Assembly: GCA_023431205.1 (NCBI GenBank)
Contig: JAEYXQ010000051.1
Coordinates: 1-61,664 of the forward strand
Direction of reading: 5' to 3'
From: Pseudomonadota bacterium
Lineage (GTDB): Bacteria; Pseudomonadota; Alphaproteobacteria; Rhizobiales; Devosiaceae
DNA: 61,664 nt
Position 1 is the first letter of the stretch, and each line of letters begins with the position of its first letter. Positions 41,122 through 49,613 of the stretch are shown here, one piece after another. Made by a program: the position numbers and the translations under genes. Under the pieces are notes generated by a model. The model was not told where the DNA came from, did not search any database, and saw only the letters and a program-made list of their open reading frames with translations.

Positions 41122-41730
41122 TCAGGCGGCCTTGGAGATGTCCTCGAACGCCCCAACGAACCGGTCATGCGCCTCGCGGGTCGGCCACGGCCGGATCAGC
41201 CGTTCGAAGAGGTCGAGTTCGAAGGCGGCAACCCCCGGGGCGCCGAAATATTTGCGAGCCTCCGATTCGGTGAAGCCTGCCAGTTCGACGGCCTCGTAGT
41301 AGGCCGCCTCGCGATCGGCCTTCTTGACCTGCTTCACCACGGCAGCCGGCATGCCGGCGGGAAGCGAGAAGCGCAGGTAGATCGCCGAGAGCAGGCGCTG
41401 CTCGACCAGCTTGTAGTTGCCGCCCATCGCCGCCTTGAAGGGGGAGATGATGTCGCCCATGACGTATTCGGGCGCATCATGCAGCAGCGCCTGCAATTGC
41501 GCCTGGGGGCCCGCCTCAGGCTGCTGGGCCCTGAACAGTTCGAGCACCAGCACCGAATGCTGGGCGACGGAGAAGGGGTAGTCCCCCACCGTCTGGCCGT
41601 TCCAGCGGGCGACGCGAGCGAGCCCGTGGGCGATGTCGGAGAGTTCGACGTCGAGCGGGGAGGGGTCGAGAATATCGAGCCGCCGGCCGGACAGCATTCG
41701 CTGCCACGCCCTTTCACCTGCCTGTGCCAT
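41122..41730 (-). CDS. HD-domain hydrolase (YfbR-like)
   Basis: 202 residues. HD phosphohydrolase: VAQHSVLVLEL gives the first metal histidine, LLHDAPEYVMGDIISPFK the HD pair and following motif, and KKADREAAYYEA the last aspartate. This pattern is the YfbR/YGK1 type, which dephosphorylates deoxynucleoside monophosphates. The N-terminal GRRLDILDPSPLDVELSDIAHGLAR is typical of the alphaproteobacterial form. It stands alone between the exported protein and ygfZ. Confidence 0.88.
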   Translation of the reverse strand: MAQAGERAWQRMLSGRRLDILDPSPLDVELSDIAHGLARVARWNGQTVGDYPFSVAQHSVLVLELFRAQQPEAGPQAQLQALLHDAPEYVMGDIISPFKAAMGGNYKLVEQRLLSAIYLRFSLPAGMPAAVVKQVKKADREAAYYEAVELAGFTESEARKYFGAPGVAAFELDLFERLIRPWPTREAHDRFVGAFEDISKAA

Positions 41731-41806
41731 GTGTCCCCGTCGCGATTTGCCTTCGCGGCGAGACTAGCGGAAGGACGGACGATTCGGGAGTTCGGAGCGG
41801 GCGGAG

Positions 41807-42637
41807 CTAGTCCTCGGGAACGCTGTCGCCGAACTGGTAGGTCGCCCAGGGTGGTAGGGACAGGCCGACGGGTTTGCCGTTTGCGGTGACTACGGCTGGG
41901 TCGGTGATGCGGTCGAGCCGGAGGATGGCAATAGCCATGCCGTCGACCACCTGGCCGATTGTGCCGGCTTCGCGGCTGCCGGCGACAACGGGCGTACCGG
42001 GCTCTGCCTCGACGCCCGAGACGATCACCGGTCGGCGCCGGGCGGTGCCGCGGTGCTTCATCCGGCTGACCACTTCCTGGCCGACATAGCAGCCTTTGCT
42101 GAAGTCGATCCCCTCGAGGAGGTCGATGCCCACGTCGTGGGCGAAGACGTCATTGGCCGGGTAGTCGTTGCCTTGGTGGGCAATGCCCGCCTCGATGCGA
42201 ACCTGCTGGTACGCATGGTCGTTCTCAGTCCAGGCGGCGGTCTCGTCGCTGGTGACGATCACGCGGTATCCCAGTGACGCCGGTCCCAGCCGGTCGCGAT
42301 GGACAAAGCCGCTTGCATCGGCGTTGGCGGAAAAGCCGACGCGATGGGTGGCGCTCAAATCGTCGATATCCACCTTGGCGCGCAGGCGGTACATGCGCAT
42401 GCGCTTGAAGAAGTCGTCGGCGACAGACTGATGCACGTCCAGCAACAGCGCTTCCCCGGCCCAGCCCGCAAGTCCTTCGGCGAGGATCTTGCCTTGCGGC
42501 GACAGCAGCGCCCAGGGGGCAGCGACGCCGTCGTCCGCAGCTGGGATGTAGCCGGTGACGACGTCGTTCAGCAGCTTGTGGGCATCGGGGCCGCCGAAGC
42601 GGAAGACAGCGCGGTCGGCGCGCAGATGGATGGTCAT
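41807..42637 (-). CDS. ygfZ: Folate-binding protein YgfZ (Fe-S cluster maintenance)
   Basis: 276 residues from ATG 42637. YgfZ/CAF17 proteins bind tetrahydrofolate and support certain Fe-S enzymes. The signature cysteine motif KGCYVGQEVVSR is intact, followed by RRRPVIVSG. The N-terminal GCV-T-like domain carries DAHKLLNDVVTGYI and LLSPQGKIL. Shorter than E. coli YgfZ but typical of alphaproteobacteria. It is divergent from dihydroorotase, 69 bp apart, an arrangement I recall as common in this order. Confidence 0.92.
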   Translation of the reverse strand: MTIHLRADRAVFRFGGPDAHKLLNDVVTGYIPAADDGVAAPWALLSPQGKILAEGLAGWAGEALLLDVHQSVADDFFKRMRMYRLRAKVDIDDLSATHRVGFSANADASGFVHRDRLGPASLGYRVIVTSDETAAWTENDHAYQQVRIEAGIAHQGNDYPANDVFAHDVGIDLLEGIDFSKGCYVGQEVVSRMKHRGTARRRPVIVSGVEAEPGTPVVAGSREAGTIGQVVDGMAIAILRLDRITDPAVVTANGKPVGLSLPPWATYQFGDSVPED

Positions 42638-42706
42638 GGTGACTTGCCTCGCGGAGCGCCCCTCCGCTACATCGGCCGGAACACGGCAAGCGGCGGGACC
42701 GAAGAC

Positions 42707-44035
42707 ATGGCGCAGTACGACACGATTTTCAAGAACGCCACAGTGGTGAACCATGACGGGCAGGGCCGCCGCGACATCGCCGTGAAGGACGGCCGCATCG
42801 TTGCCCTGGGGACGATCAGCGGCGACGCGGCCGAGGTCGTCGACTGCACCGGGCTCCATATCCTGCCCGGCGTGATCGACACCCAGGTCCATTTCCGCGA
42901 GCCCGGGCTGACCCACAAGGAAGACCTCGAATCCGGATCACTGTCCGCCGTGATGGGTGGTGTCACCGGCGTGTTCGAGATGCCGAACACCAACCCGCTG
43001 ACCACCACGCGCGAGCGGTTCGAGGAGAAGATCCGGCTCGGCACCAACCGCATGCACTGCGACTTCGCCTTCTATGTCGGCGGCACCCACGACAATGTCG
43101 GCGACCTGCCGGAACTGGAACGGCTGCCCGGCTGCGCCGGCATCAAGGTGTTCATGGGCTCCTCGACCGGCTCGCTGCTGGTGCAGGACGATGCCGGCGT
43201 GGACGCCATCCTCGGCGCCATCTCCCGGCGCGCGGCCTTTCATTCCGAGGACGAGTACATGCTGGAAGAGCGCAAGCATCTGCGGGTACCGGGCGACGCG
43301 TCGAGCCATCCTGTCTGGCGTTCGCCCGAAGTGGCGCTCAACTGCACCAGGCGCCTCGTGGCGCTGGCGCGCAAGACCGGCAAGCGTATCCACGTGCTGC
43401 ATATCTCGACGGCCGAGGAGATGGTGTTCCTCGCCGACCACAAGGATGTGGCGAGCGTCGAGGTCACGCCGCATCACCTCACCCTGGACGAAACCGCCTA
43501 CGAGCGGCTCGGCACCTATGCGCAGATGAACCCGCCGGTGCGCGACAAGGCCCATCGCGAGGGCATCTGGGCCGGTGTCCACAACGGCGTCGCCGACATC
43601 CTGGGTTCCGACCACGCGCCGCACACGCGCGAGGAGAAGGACCATCCCTATCCCGAGAGCCATTCCGGCATGACCGGCGTGCAGACGCTGGTGCCGATCA
43701 TGCTCGACCATGTGAACGCCGGGCGCATGAACCTCGAACGCTTCGTCGACATGACGAGCCACGGACCGAACCGGCTGTTCGGCATCGCCAACAAGGGGCG
43801 CGTCGCCGTCGGCTACGATGCCGACCTGACGGTGGTCGACCTCAAGCGGCGCGAGACCATCACCAATCAGTGGGTCAGGAGCCGCGCCGGCTGGACGCCC
43901 TATGACGGGGTGACCGTCACCGGCTGGCCGGTCGGCACGGTCGTACGGGGCCGGCGGGTGATGTGGGACGGCGAACTGGTGACCCCCGCAACGGGGCAGC
44001 CGATGCGCTTCAGCGAAGCGCTGCCGCGGAACTAG
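42707..44035 (+). CDS. pyrC: Dihydroorotase
   Basis: 442 residues from ATG 42707. Amidohydrolase that closes carbamoyl-aspartate to dihydroorotate in pyrimidine synthesis. Metal site DTQVHFREPG, GIKVFMGSSTG (the lysine may be carbamylated), HVLHIST, VTPHHL and the catalytic aspartate in LGSDHAPHTREEK. It resembles the long COG0044 form rather than the short E. coli PyrC; some relatives are inactive partners or act on hydantoins, but all metal ligands look present. It converges with a small secreted protein gene on a shared CTAG. Confidence 0.88.
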   Translation: MAQYDTIFKNATVVNHDGQGRRDIAVKDGRIVALGTISGDAAEVVDCTGLHILPGVIDTQVHFREPGLTHKEDLESGSLSAVMGGVTGVFEMPNTNPLTTTRERFEEKIRLGTNRMHCDFAFYVGGTHDNVGDLPELERLPGCAGIKVFMGSSTGSLLVQDDAGVDAILGAISRRAAFHSEDEYMLEERKHLRVPGDASSHPVWRSPEVALNCTRRLVALARKTGKRIHVLHISTAEEMVFLADHKDVASVEVTPHHLTLDETAYERLGTYAQMNPPVRDKAHREGIWAGVHNGVADILGSDHAPHTREEKDHPYPESHSGMTGVQTLVPIMLDHVNAGRMNLERFVDMTSHGPNRLFGIANKGRVAVGYDADLTVVDLKRRETITNQWVRSRAGWTPYDGVTVTGWPVGTVVRGRRVMWDGELVTPATGQPMRFSEALPRN

Positions 44036-44559
44036 TCGCCGGCAACGATTGCGGTCCAGCCGCCATCAGCCTCGATGATGGTGCGGGTGGCGAGCCAGCC
44101 CCCATACTCAGCGAAGTCATCGAGCGCGTCGGCATCGACCAACTGGTAGGCTTCAAGCCGTTGCGCCAGGCTGAGGCCGCCAAGATCGTCAAGTCCGGCG
44201 AGGAATGGCCACATGTAGAACACGGTGCCGTCGCCCGCGTCGATCTGCGCATAGGGCGCTTCCAGGATCTCGATGAGCCCGGCCATGGCGTCGACCCCGT
44301 CGCCGCTCAGGGAGTTGGCGACAAGGAAATCGGTGATTGTCTCGGCGGCACCGAAGCCGATCTGCATGTCCTTGCCCTTCTTGGCGCGAACCTGTTCCAG
44401 CCGCTCGAAATCGCCGGCGCGGGCCGCGTTTAGCAGCGACTGGTATGTCTCCATTGCGGGCGCGGGGAGGGCGGACAGGTCGTCGCTGACCACCGTCTCC
44501 TGCGCGGTCGCCGGCAGGCTGAGGCAAACAAGGGCGAAGGCGGCGGGGATGAAGCGCAT
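44032..44559 (-). CDS. Exported protein of unknown function
   Basis: 175 residues from ATG 44559; GGAGG precedes it. An upstream in-frame ATG would add 10 basic residues. Signal peptide MRFIPAAFALVCLSLPATAQ. The acidic mature protein has LLNAARAGDFERLEQVRAKKG, reminiscent of an ankyrin-like helix pair, a FYMWPFLAGLD segment and the end DGGWTAIVAGD. I know of similar short periplasmic proteins in related bacteria but no assigned function. Confidence 0.65.
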   Translation of the reverse strand: MRFIPAAFALVCLSLPATAQETVVSDDLSALPAPAMETYQSLLNAARAGDFERLEQVRAKKGKDMQIGFGAAETITDFLVANSLSGDGVDAMAGLIEILEAPYAQIDAGDGTVFYMWPFLAGLDDLGGLSLAQRLEAYQLVDADALDDFAEYGGWLATRTIIEADGGWTAIVAGD

Positions 44560-44610
44560 CGGAGGTCTCCTCCGGCCGATCATGCGCACCGGAGCGGAGC
44601 CGGCAAGCCC

Positions 44611-44886
44611 CTACTGCAGGTTGCGGTCGAGATTGTACTCACCGGACCGGATACGGTCCGGCAGGTTTTCGATGAGCTCGGCGGTAGCGTCGTCGCCATG
44701 CAGCTTCACCAGGGTGGCGAGCGCGGCAAACAGGGACGCATGCGCCAGCGCAGCCGATTCCACGCCGTCATCCTCGGCGCTGTTCCACGCTTCGGCCAGG
44801 TATTCCAGCGCGATCTGGCGCTCGTCCTGATCGCGATCTGTCGTGCCCTGGCCCCACCCGGGGGCAAAGATGGATCTCGTGGTCAT
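44611..44886 (-). CDS. Small acidic protein of unknown function
   Basis: 91 residues from ATG 44886 (MTTRSIFAPGWGQG); a GTG at 44892 could add two residues. Mostly helical and acidic: DEDERQ-like segments, ALEYLAEAWNSAEDDGVESAALAHASLFAALATLV in two helices, then LIENLPDRIRSGEYN. No domain recognised. It looks cytoplasmic. It is monocistronic between two exported-protein genes on the same strand. Confidence 0.6.
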   Translation of the reverse strand: MTTRSIFAPGWGQGTTDRDQDERQIALEYLAEAWNSAEDDGVESAALAHASLFAALATLVKLHGDDATAELIENLPDRIRSGEYNLDRNLQ

Positions 44887-44972
44887 GGCCACTGCGTTAA
44901 CACGCGATTGGGGCGGCAGCGCGCCGGAAGTAACCCGAAGGTTAACATCTGCTATGCAGTTCTACCGACGCG

Positions 44973-45344
44973 TCACTCGGCAAAACGGGCGTGGATGTCC
45001 CGCACGATCCGCTGCGCCTCTTCCAGAAGGCGGTGATAGGCGGTGCTCGCGGCGGGCGTGCAGGCGCGATGGAAGCGGGCATAGGCGGTGTAGCCGGTGT
45101 TGAACGCGCCGGCGAGCCGCTGGCGCCGATCATCGTCCGGCTCATCGAGTTCGATGAGTTCGCCCATCTGTTGGCGCCAGTCCGTCTGCGCATCGCCGCA
45201 GAGCGGCTCGAGGAAATAGAGGCTGCCCATGATCTCGCTCAACCGCTCCATCTGGCGCTGATAGGGCGGATCGATCGCGGCGGCGGGGCCGACCAGGACC
45301 AGAGCGAGCAGCAGGGCGGTGACGATGCGCATGAGCGCGCTCAT
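44973..45344 (-). CDS. TIGR02301-like exported protein
   Basis: 123 residues from ATG 45344 (a second ATG at 45332). Signal peptide RIVTALLLALVLVGPAAA. The mature part fits the alphaproteobacterial TIGR02301 family: PPYQRQMERLSEIMGSLYFLEPLCG, followed by WRQQMGELI and FNTGYTAYARFHRACTPAA. Two cysteines are spaced as in the family. Function unknown; an envelope location is likely. It begins one base after the Nudix stop codon, so it is cotranscribed with the Nudix gene. Confidence 0.78.
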   Translation of the reverse strand: MSALMRIVTALLLALVLVGPAAAIDPPYQRQMERLSEIMGSLYFLEPLCGDAQTDWRQQMGELIELDEPDDDRRQRLAGAFNTGYTAYARFHRACTPAASTAYHRLLEEAQRIVRDIHARFAE

Positions 45345-45345
45345 A

Positions 45346-45744
45346 TCAGCTTTGTTCCAGCACGGCGAATGCCTTCGCCAGAACGTCATCGAGCCGGCTG
45401 GTGGTTCGCAGCGCCACGAGGGCAGAGGGAACGATCCACTTGTGGTCGGCCACTTCTTCCGAGGGGCGGATCAACCCGCTGAAATCGCGAGTGGCAAACA
45501 CCGCCAGTCGAAACTCGCCATTGCGCCCGAGCGACTGCACCACCACCGGCTGGAGGTTGCGCACGGCAAGGCCGAGCTCTTCCTGCACCTCGCGCGCGGC
45601 GCATTGCTCGATGGTCTCGCCGGGTTCGGCCCGCCCGCCGGGCAGGGTCCACAAATGCTGGTAGGGCTGGTAGGCACGCTTGATCAGCAGCACCTTGCCG
45701 GTGCGGATGATGGCGACGCTGGCGGCGTTGGGGATCTCGGTCAC
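45346..45744 (-). CDS. Nudix hydrolase
   Basis: 132 residues. Complete Nudix box GGRAEPGETIEQCAAREVQEELG (G-x5-E-x7-RE-x2-EE-x-G; quoted in part: GGRAEPGE then REVQEELG). It hydrolyses a nucleoside diphosphate linked to another group, such as an oxidised or sugar nucleotide; the substrate is not predictable. It starts MTEIPNAASVAIIRTGKVLL, as in the ADP-ribose/MutT-like group. The TIGR02301-like gene follows immediately. Confidence 0.9.
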   Translation of the reverse strand: MTEIPNAASVAIIRTGKVLLIKRAYQPYQHLWTLPGGRAEPGETIEQCAAREVQEELGLAVRNLQPVVVQSLGRNGEFRLAVFATRDFSGLIRPSEEVADHKWIVPSALVALRTTSRLDDVLAKAFAVLEQS

Positions 45745-45817
45745 GTCTCGGTCGACAAATTGCGATTCGGGTTCACAGAGACTACCTGTTGGCGTGGCAC
45801 GAAAGGGGAAAGAACCG

Positions 45818-46552
45818 ATGTGTGGACGTTATGCCTCGACCCTGCCTCCCGAGATGATGGCGGAACTGTTCAAGCTGCTGAACAGCGTCGAGGTCGTGCC
45901 GCGCTACAACATCGCGCCCACTCAGCCTGTGGTGGCGATCTGGGAGCAGGAGGGGCGGCGTGAGGCTCACTTCGCCCGCTGGGGTCTGGTGCCGAACTGG
46001 GTGAAGGACCCGCGCGAGTTTCCGCTGCTGGTCAATGCGCGGGTGGAGTCGATGCTGGACAAACCCGCCTTCCGCGACCCGATGAAGCACGGCCGCTGCA
46101 TCCTGCCGGCCAGCGGCTACTACGAATGGCACACCAATCCCGACAAGTCGAAGCAGCCCTATTACATCACCATGGCCGACGGGGGGCCGATGGCGCTGGC
46201 CGGCCTCTGGGCCACCTGGGAGGGGCCGAACGGCGAACTGGTGGACAGCGTTGCCACCATCACGGTGCCCGCCAACCCGCAGTTGTCCGAGGTCCATGAT
46301 CGCATGCCGGCCGTGTTGCGGGGTGACGCCATCGACCAGTGGCTCGACGTGCGGCACGGGCGGGCGCGGCACGCCGCTCAGCTTGCGCTGCCGCTCGAAG
46401 ATGGCGTGCTGAAGTTCCATCCGGTGTCGACCCGGGTGAACTCCGCCCGCGACGACGATCCCGGCCTGATCGAACCGGCCGAGATCGTGCGCCCCGAGCC
46501 GAAGCCGAAAAAGGCCGCGGGCGGTGGCGGCGGCCAGATGAGCCTGTTCTGA
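45818..46552 (+). CDS. SRAP-domain protein (YedK/HMCES-like) with C-terminal clamp-like motif
   Basis: 244 residues from ATG 45818. SRAP proteins form a covalent, protective crosslink to abasic sites in single-stranded DNA. The catalytic Cys2 (MCGRYAST, after Met removal), Asn in NARVESM, Glu in SGYYEW and His in HDRMP are all present. The C-terminus runs PKPKKAAGGGGGQMSLF: a flexible Gly linker and a pentapeptide matching the sliding-clamp motif. Human HMCES binds PCNA through a C-terminal PIP box, so a parallel tether is plausible. The radical SAM protein at 11089 has the same ending. Confidence 0.92.
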   Translation: MCGRYASTLPPEMMAELFKLLNSVEVVPRYNIAPTQPVVAIWEQEGRREAHFARWGLVPNWVKDPREFPLLVNARVESMLDKPAFRDPMKHGRCILPASGYYEWHTNPDKSKQPYYITMADGGPMALAGLWATWEGPNGELVDSVATITVPANPQLSEVHDRMPAVLRGDAIDQWLDVRHGRARHAAQLALPLEDGVLKFHPVSTRVNSARDDDPGLIEPAEIVRPEPKPKKAAGGGGGQMSLF

Positions 46553-46613
46553 GGCGCATTCCGGCTCCGGGGCAGGTGACCTTGTGGACCGAAATGGGCG
46601 GAGCAAACCGCCG

Positions 46614-47171
46614 CTACATGATGCCGAAATAGCCCAGAGCGTCGCCCATGGCGTCTTCTTCCCAGCCGAGGTGGGAGAGCAGGACCCGCTCGAGGGCGTG
46701 GTAGACTGTCTTGGCATTCTCGAAACGCGATGGTGATGGCTCGGCGGCGAGGGCGTTGAGCGCCTCGATCAGCGTTTCGAGCAGTTCATGCACCACGACA
46801 TGCTCCGCAGCGAGCCGATCGGCGATGGCCTTGAAGCCGGGACCCTGCTCCGCCAGCTTCGGGAACAGATGGTAGTCCTCGATCGAATGGTGGGTGTTGA
46901 CCACCTGGCAGTACTGGCCGCAGAGATTGCCGAAGCGCCGGTAGTTGGCGACCATGGCGAGGTCACCGGTTTCGGCCGCGATCTCGTCCCTGGTCACGCC
47001 ACCGGCGTTGGCGCGCTCGATCAGCTTGCCCAAGGTCACCATGTTGTCGCGCAGATGGTCGTGAATCTGGCGCAGGTGCTCGCCGGCAGCGCGCTGGGCA
47101 GGGGTGATGCCGTCCAGCTTCTGGAGGGGCGGACGGGTGGCGTCGTCGAGAAAGGCGGTGTTGAGCAGCAT
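46614..47171 (-). CDS. Hemerythrin-like HHE domain protein
   Basis: 185 residues from ATG 47171 (MLLNTAF); a TTG 9 bases earlier would add three residues. Helical bundle with di-iron ligand pattern: LRQIHDHLRDNM, THHSIEDYHLFPKL, EHVVVHELLE and LLSHLGWEEDAMG. It may sense or bind oxygen or nitric oxide, or help Fe-S repair; no partner gene points to one of these. It is convergent with the SRAP gene across 61 bp that show no clear terminator. Confidence 0.85.
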   Translation of the reverse strand: MLLNTAFLDDATRPPLQKLDGITPAQRAAGEHLRQIHDHLRDNMVTLGKLIERANAGGVTRDEIAAETGDLAMVANYRRFGNLCGQYCQVVNTHHSIEDYHLFPKLAEQGPGFKAIADRLAAEHVVVHELLETLIEALNALAAEPSPSRFENAKTVYHALERVLLSHLGWEEDAMGDALGYFGIM

Positions 47172-47254
47172 GCGTCCCAAATGGTGCCGTGCGGTTGAGA
47201 GCGCAAGACCGCACCTGTTGGTGACTCAGGGACAGCCCGGTGACCACCGGCTGG

Positions 47255-48661
47255 CTAGCCCAGCATCTTGCCCGGGTTGAGGATGCCCTTGGGATCGAGC
47301 GCGGTCTTGATGGCGCGCATCATGTCGAGCGTCACCGGATCCTTGACCCGCCGGAGCAGGTCGACCTTGAGCTGGCCGATCCCATGCTCGGCCGAGACCG
47401 AACCGCCGAGGCCAAGCACCACCGCGTAGATCGCCTCGTGCAGCGCTTCGTCGTATTGCGCCATGAACGCCTTGGCGTCAGCGCCCACCGGCTGGCTGAA
47501 GTTGAAGTGGATGTTGCCGTCGCCGACATGGCCGAAGGGCACCGGGCGGATGCCGGGCACCAGCGCCTCGGCGGCGGCGGAGCCCTGCTCGATCAGCGCC
47601 GGAATCGCGGCGACGGGCACGGAGACGTCGTGCTTGACCGACGCGCCCTCCTTGGACTGCACCTCGCTCATCTGCTCGCGGAAGGCCCACATGCGCGTGC
47701 GGTCGGAAAGGGATTCGGCGAACATGGCGTTGTCGATGAGCCCGGCGGTGAACGCTGCCTCGATGGCGCTGGCCAGCGTCCCGGGATCGCCCCCGCTCAT
47801 GCGCGAGAACTCGACCAGCGCGTACCAGGGCGACGGACCTGCGGTGGGATCACGATCCAGCATGCCGTGGCGAAGCTGCATGTCGAGCCCGAGTGCAGGC
47901 ACCAGCTCGAAGGCGGTCAAGCGACCACCGAGCCGCTCGCGCAGCAACTGGAAGAGTTCGACGGCGCGGGCGGGGCTTTCCACATTGACCAGGGCCGTTT
48001 CGTGGTCCTCCGGCTGCGGGAACAGCTTCAGCGTTGCCGCGGTGATGATGCCGAGCGTGCCCTCGGCCCCGACCAGCAGGTCCTTGAGATCGTAGCCGGT
48101 ATTGTCCTTCTTGAGCGAGTTGAGGCCCTGGTAGAGCCGCCCGTCGGCGAGCACGGCTTCGACGCCCATGGTGAGCTCGCGGGCATTGCCATAGGCGAGG
48201 ACGTTGACCCCGCCGGCATTGGACGAGAGCAGGCCGCCGATCCGCGCGGAGCCCTGCGAGGCCAGCCAGAGCGGAAACATCATGCGCTCAGCTTCGGCGG
48301 CAGCGTGGACGTGCTCCAGAATCGCGCCTGCTTCGACAGTAATCGTGCCCGCGGCCGGATCGACGCCGCGGACCCGGTCCAGCCGCGCGAGGCTGACGAT
48401 GACTTCGTCGCCGCGGAGCGGCACCTGCGCGCCAACAAGGCCGGTGTTGCCGCCCTGGGGAATGAGGCCGATGCCGTGCTCGTTGGCCCAGCGGGCAATG
48501 GCCTGCACCTCCGCAACCGTGCCGGGGCGGACCACGGCGGCGGCAGGCTGGTGGAAACGCCGGCGCGGTTCGCTGAGATAGATGGTCATGCCTGCGCCGG
48601 GGGCGATGACATGGTCGGTGCCGACAATGGCGGCGAGCGTGGCGATGATGTCGATGGTCAT
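47255..48661 (-). CDS. FAD-linked oxidase (D-2-hydroxyacid dehydrogenase / GlcD-like)
   Basis: 468 residues from ATG 48661. PCMH-type FAD-binding domain: VVRPGTVAEVQAIARWA, IPQGGNTGLVGAQVP, GGLLSSNAGGVNVLAYGN, KDLLVGAEGTLGIITAA. The C-terminal cap domain has PFGHVGDGNIHFNFSQP and SAEHGIGQLK with metal/substrate residues, and ends DPKGILNPGKML. This is the group of D-lactate, D-2-hydroxyglutarate and glycolate dehydrogenases; the D-2-hydroxyglutarate type is a reasonable guess. It is divergent from fabI. Confidence 0.9.
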   Translation of the reverse strand: MTIDIIATLAAIVGTDHVIAPGAGMTIYLSEPRRRFHQPAAAVVRPGTVAEVQAIARWANEHGIGLIPQGGNTGLVGAQVPLRGDEVIVSLARLDRVRGVDPAAGTITVEAGAILEHVHAAAEAERMMFPLWLASQGSARIGGLLSSNAGGVNVLAYGNARELTMGVEAVLADGRLYQGLNSLKKDNTGYDLKDLLVGAEGTLGIITAATLKLFPQPEDHETALVNVESPARAVELFQLLRERLGGRLTAFELVPALGLDMQLRHGMLDRDPTAGPSPWYALVEFSRMSGGDPGTLASAIEAAFTAGLIDNAMFAESLSDRTRMWAFREQMSEVQSKEGASVKHDVSVPVAAIPALIEQGSAAAEALVPGIRPVPFGHVGDGNIHFNFSQPVGADAKAFMAQYDEALHEAIYAVVLGLGGSVSAEHGIGQLKVDLLRRVKDPVTLDMMRAIKTALDPKGILNPGKMLG

Positions 48662-48753
48662 GGTGAAAGCTTGAGCTGGCGGGGCGGCGAACTTGCCCCC
48701 TACAGGGCCCTGTGTCACAACCGACCTAACGACTCCAGCAAGGGAAAACAACA

Positions 48754-49563
48754 ATGACCACTGGATTGATGGCCGGCAAGCGCGGCCTCATCATGGGTCT
48801 CGCCAACAACCGGTCCATCGCCTGGGGCATCGCCAAACAGCTGCATGCCCAGGGCGCCGAAATGGCGTTTTCGTATCAGGGCGAGGCGCTGAAGCGCCGC
48901 GTAGAGCCGCTGGCCGCCGAGGTTGGCTCCGACTTCCTGGTCGAGTGCGACGTCAGCGACGAAGCCGCCATGGACGAGACCTTCCGCCAGATCAAGGAAC
49001 GCTGGGGCCAGCTGGATTTCCTGGTCCACGCCATCGGCTTTTCCAACAAGGAAGAGCTTGAGGGCCGCTACATCGAGACCAGTCGCGACAACTTCGCGCT
49101 GACCATGGACATCTCGGTCTACTCGTTCACCGCTGTCGCCAAGCGCGCCGAGCCGCTGATGTCGGCCGGTGGCTCGCTGCTGACGCTGACCTATTACGGT
49201 GCGGCAAAGTACGTGCCGAACTACAATGTCATGGGCGTGGCCAAGGCGGCGCTCGAGGCGTCGGTGCGCTACCTTGCCGTCGACCTCGGCAAGTCCGGCA
49301 TCCGCGTCAACGCCATTTCGGCCGGTGCGATAAAGACGCTGGCGGCTTCCGGCATCTCCGGCCTGCGCGACATGCTGCACTGGCAGGAGGCCAATTCCGC
49401 CCTGCGCAAGAACGTCTCGATCGACGATGTCGGTGGCGCCGCGACATACCTGCTTTCCGAGCTTGCAGGTGGTGTCACCGGTGAAATCCACTACGTTGAT
49501 GCCGGGTTCAACGTTGTCGGCATGAAGCTGCTCGACGATGCAACTCCCGAGGCGAGCGAATAG
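48754..49563 (+). CDS. fabI: Enoyl-ACP reductase (NADH) FabI
   Basis: 269 residues. It reduces trans-2-enoyl-ACP in fatty acid synthesis and is the triclosan target. Short-chain dehydrogenase fold with FabI traits: GLANNRSIAWGIAKQLHAQGAE (nucleotide loop), VHAIGFSNKEEL, YYGAAKYVPNYNVMGVAKAALE with the Tyr-x6-Lys pair, and RVNAISAGAIKTLAASGI. AAGGGAA precedes the ATG. The phosphatase gene follows by 50 bp on the same strand. Confidence 0.95.
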   Translation: MTTGLMAGKRGLIMGLANNRSIAWGIAKQLHAQGAEMAFSYQGEALKRRVEPLAAEVGSDFLVECDVSDEAAMDETFRQIKERWGQLDFLVHAIGFSNKEELEGRYIETSRDNFALTMDISVYSFTAVAKRAEPLMSAGGSLLTLTYYGAAKYVPNYNVMGVAKAALEASVRYLAVDLGKSGIRVNAISAGAIKTLAASGISGLRDMLHWQEANSALRKNVSIDDVGGAATYLLSELAGGVTGEIHYVDAGFNVVGMKLLDDATPEASE

Positions 49564-49613
49564 GCGCTCGCCACCCGCTGGAAGGACGCGCCTGCCCACG
49601 GCGCGGATAGAAC

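Noticed and set aside
45801..45815. GAAA-N7-GAAC before the SRAP gene as a LexA box
   Set aside because: One base off the consensus and it overlaps the ribosome-binding site right at the start codon; purine-rich chance match is more likely.
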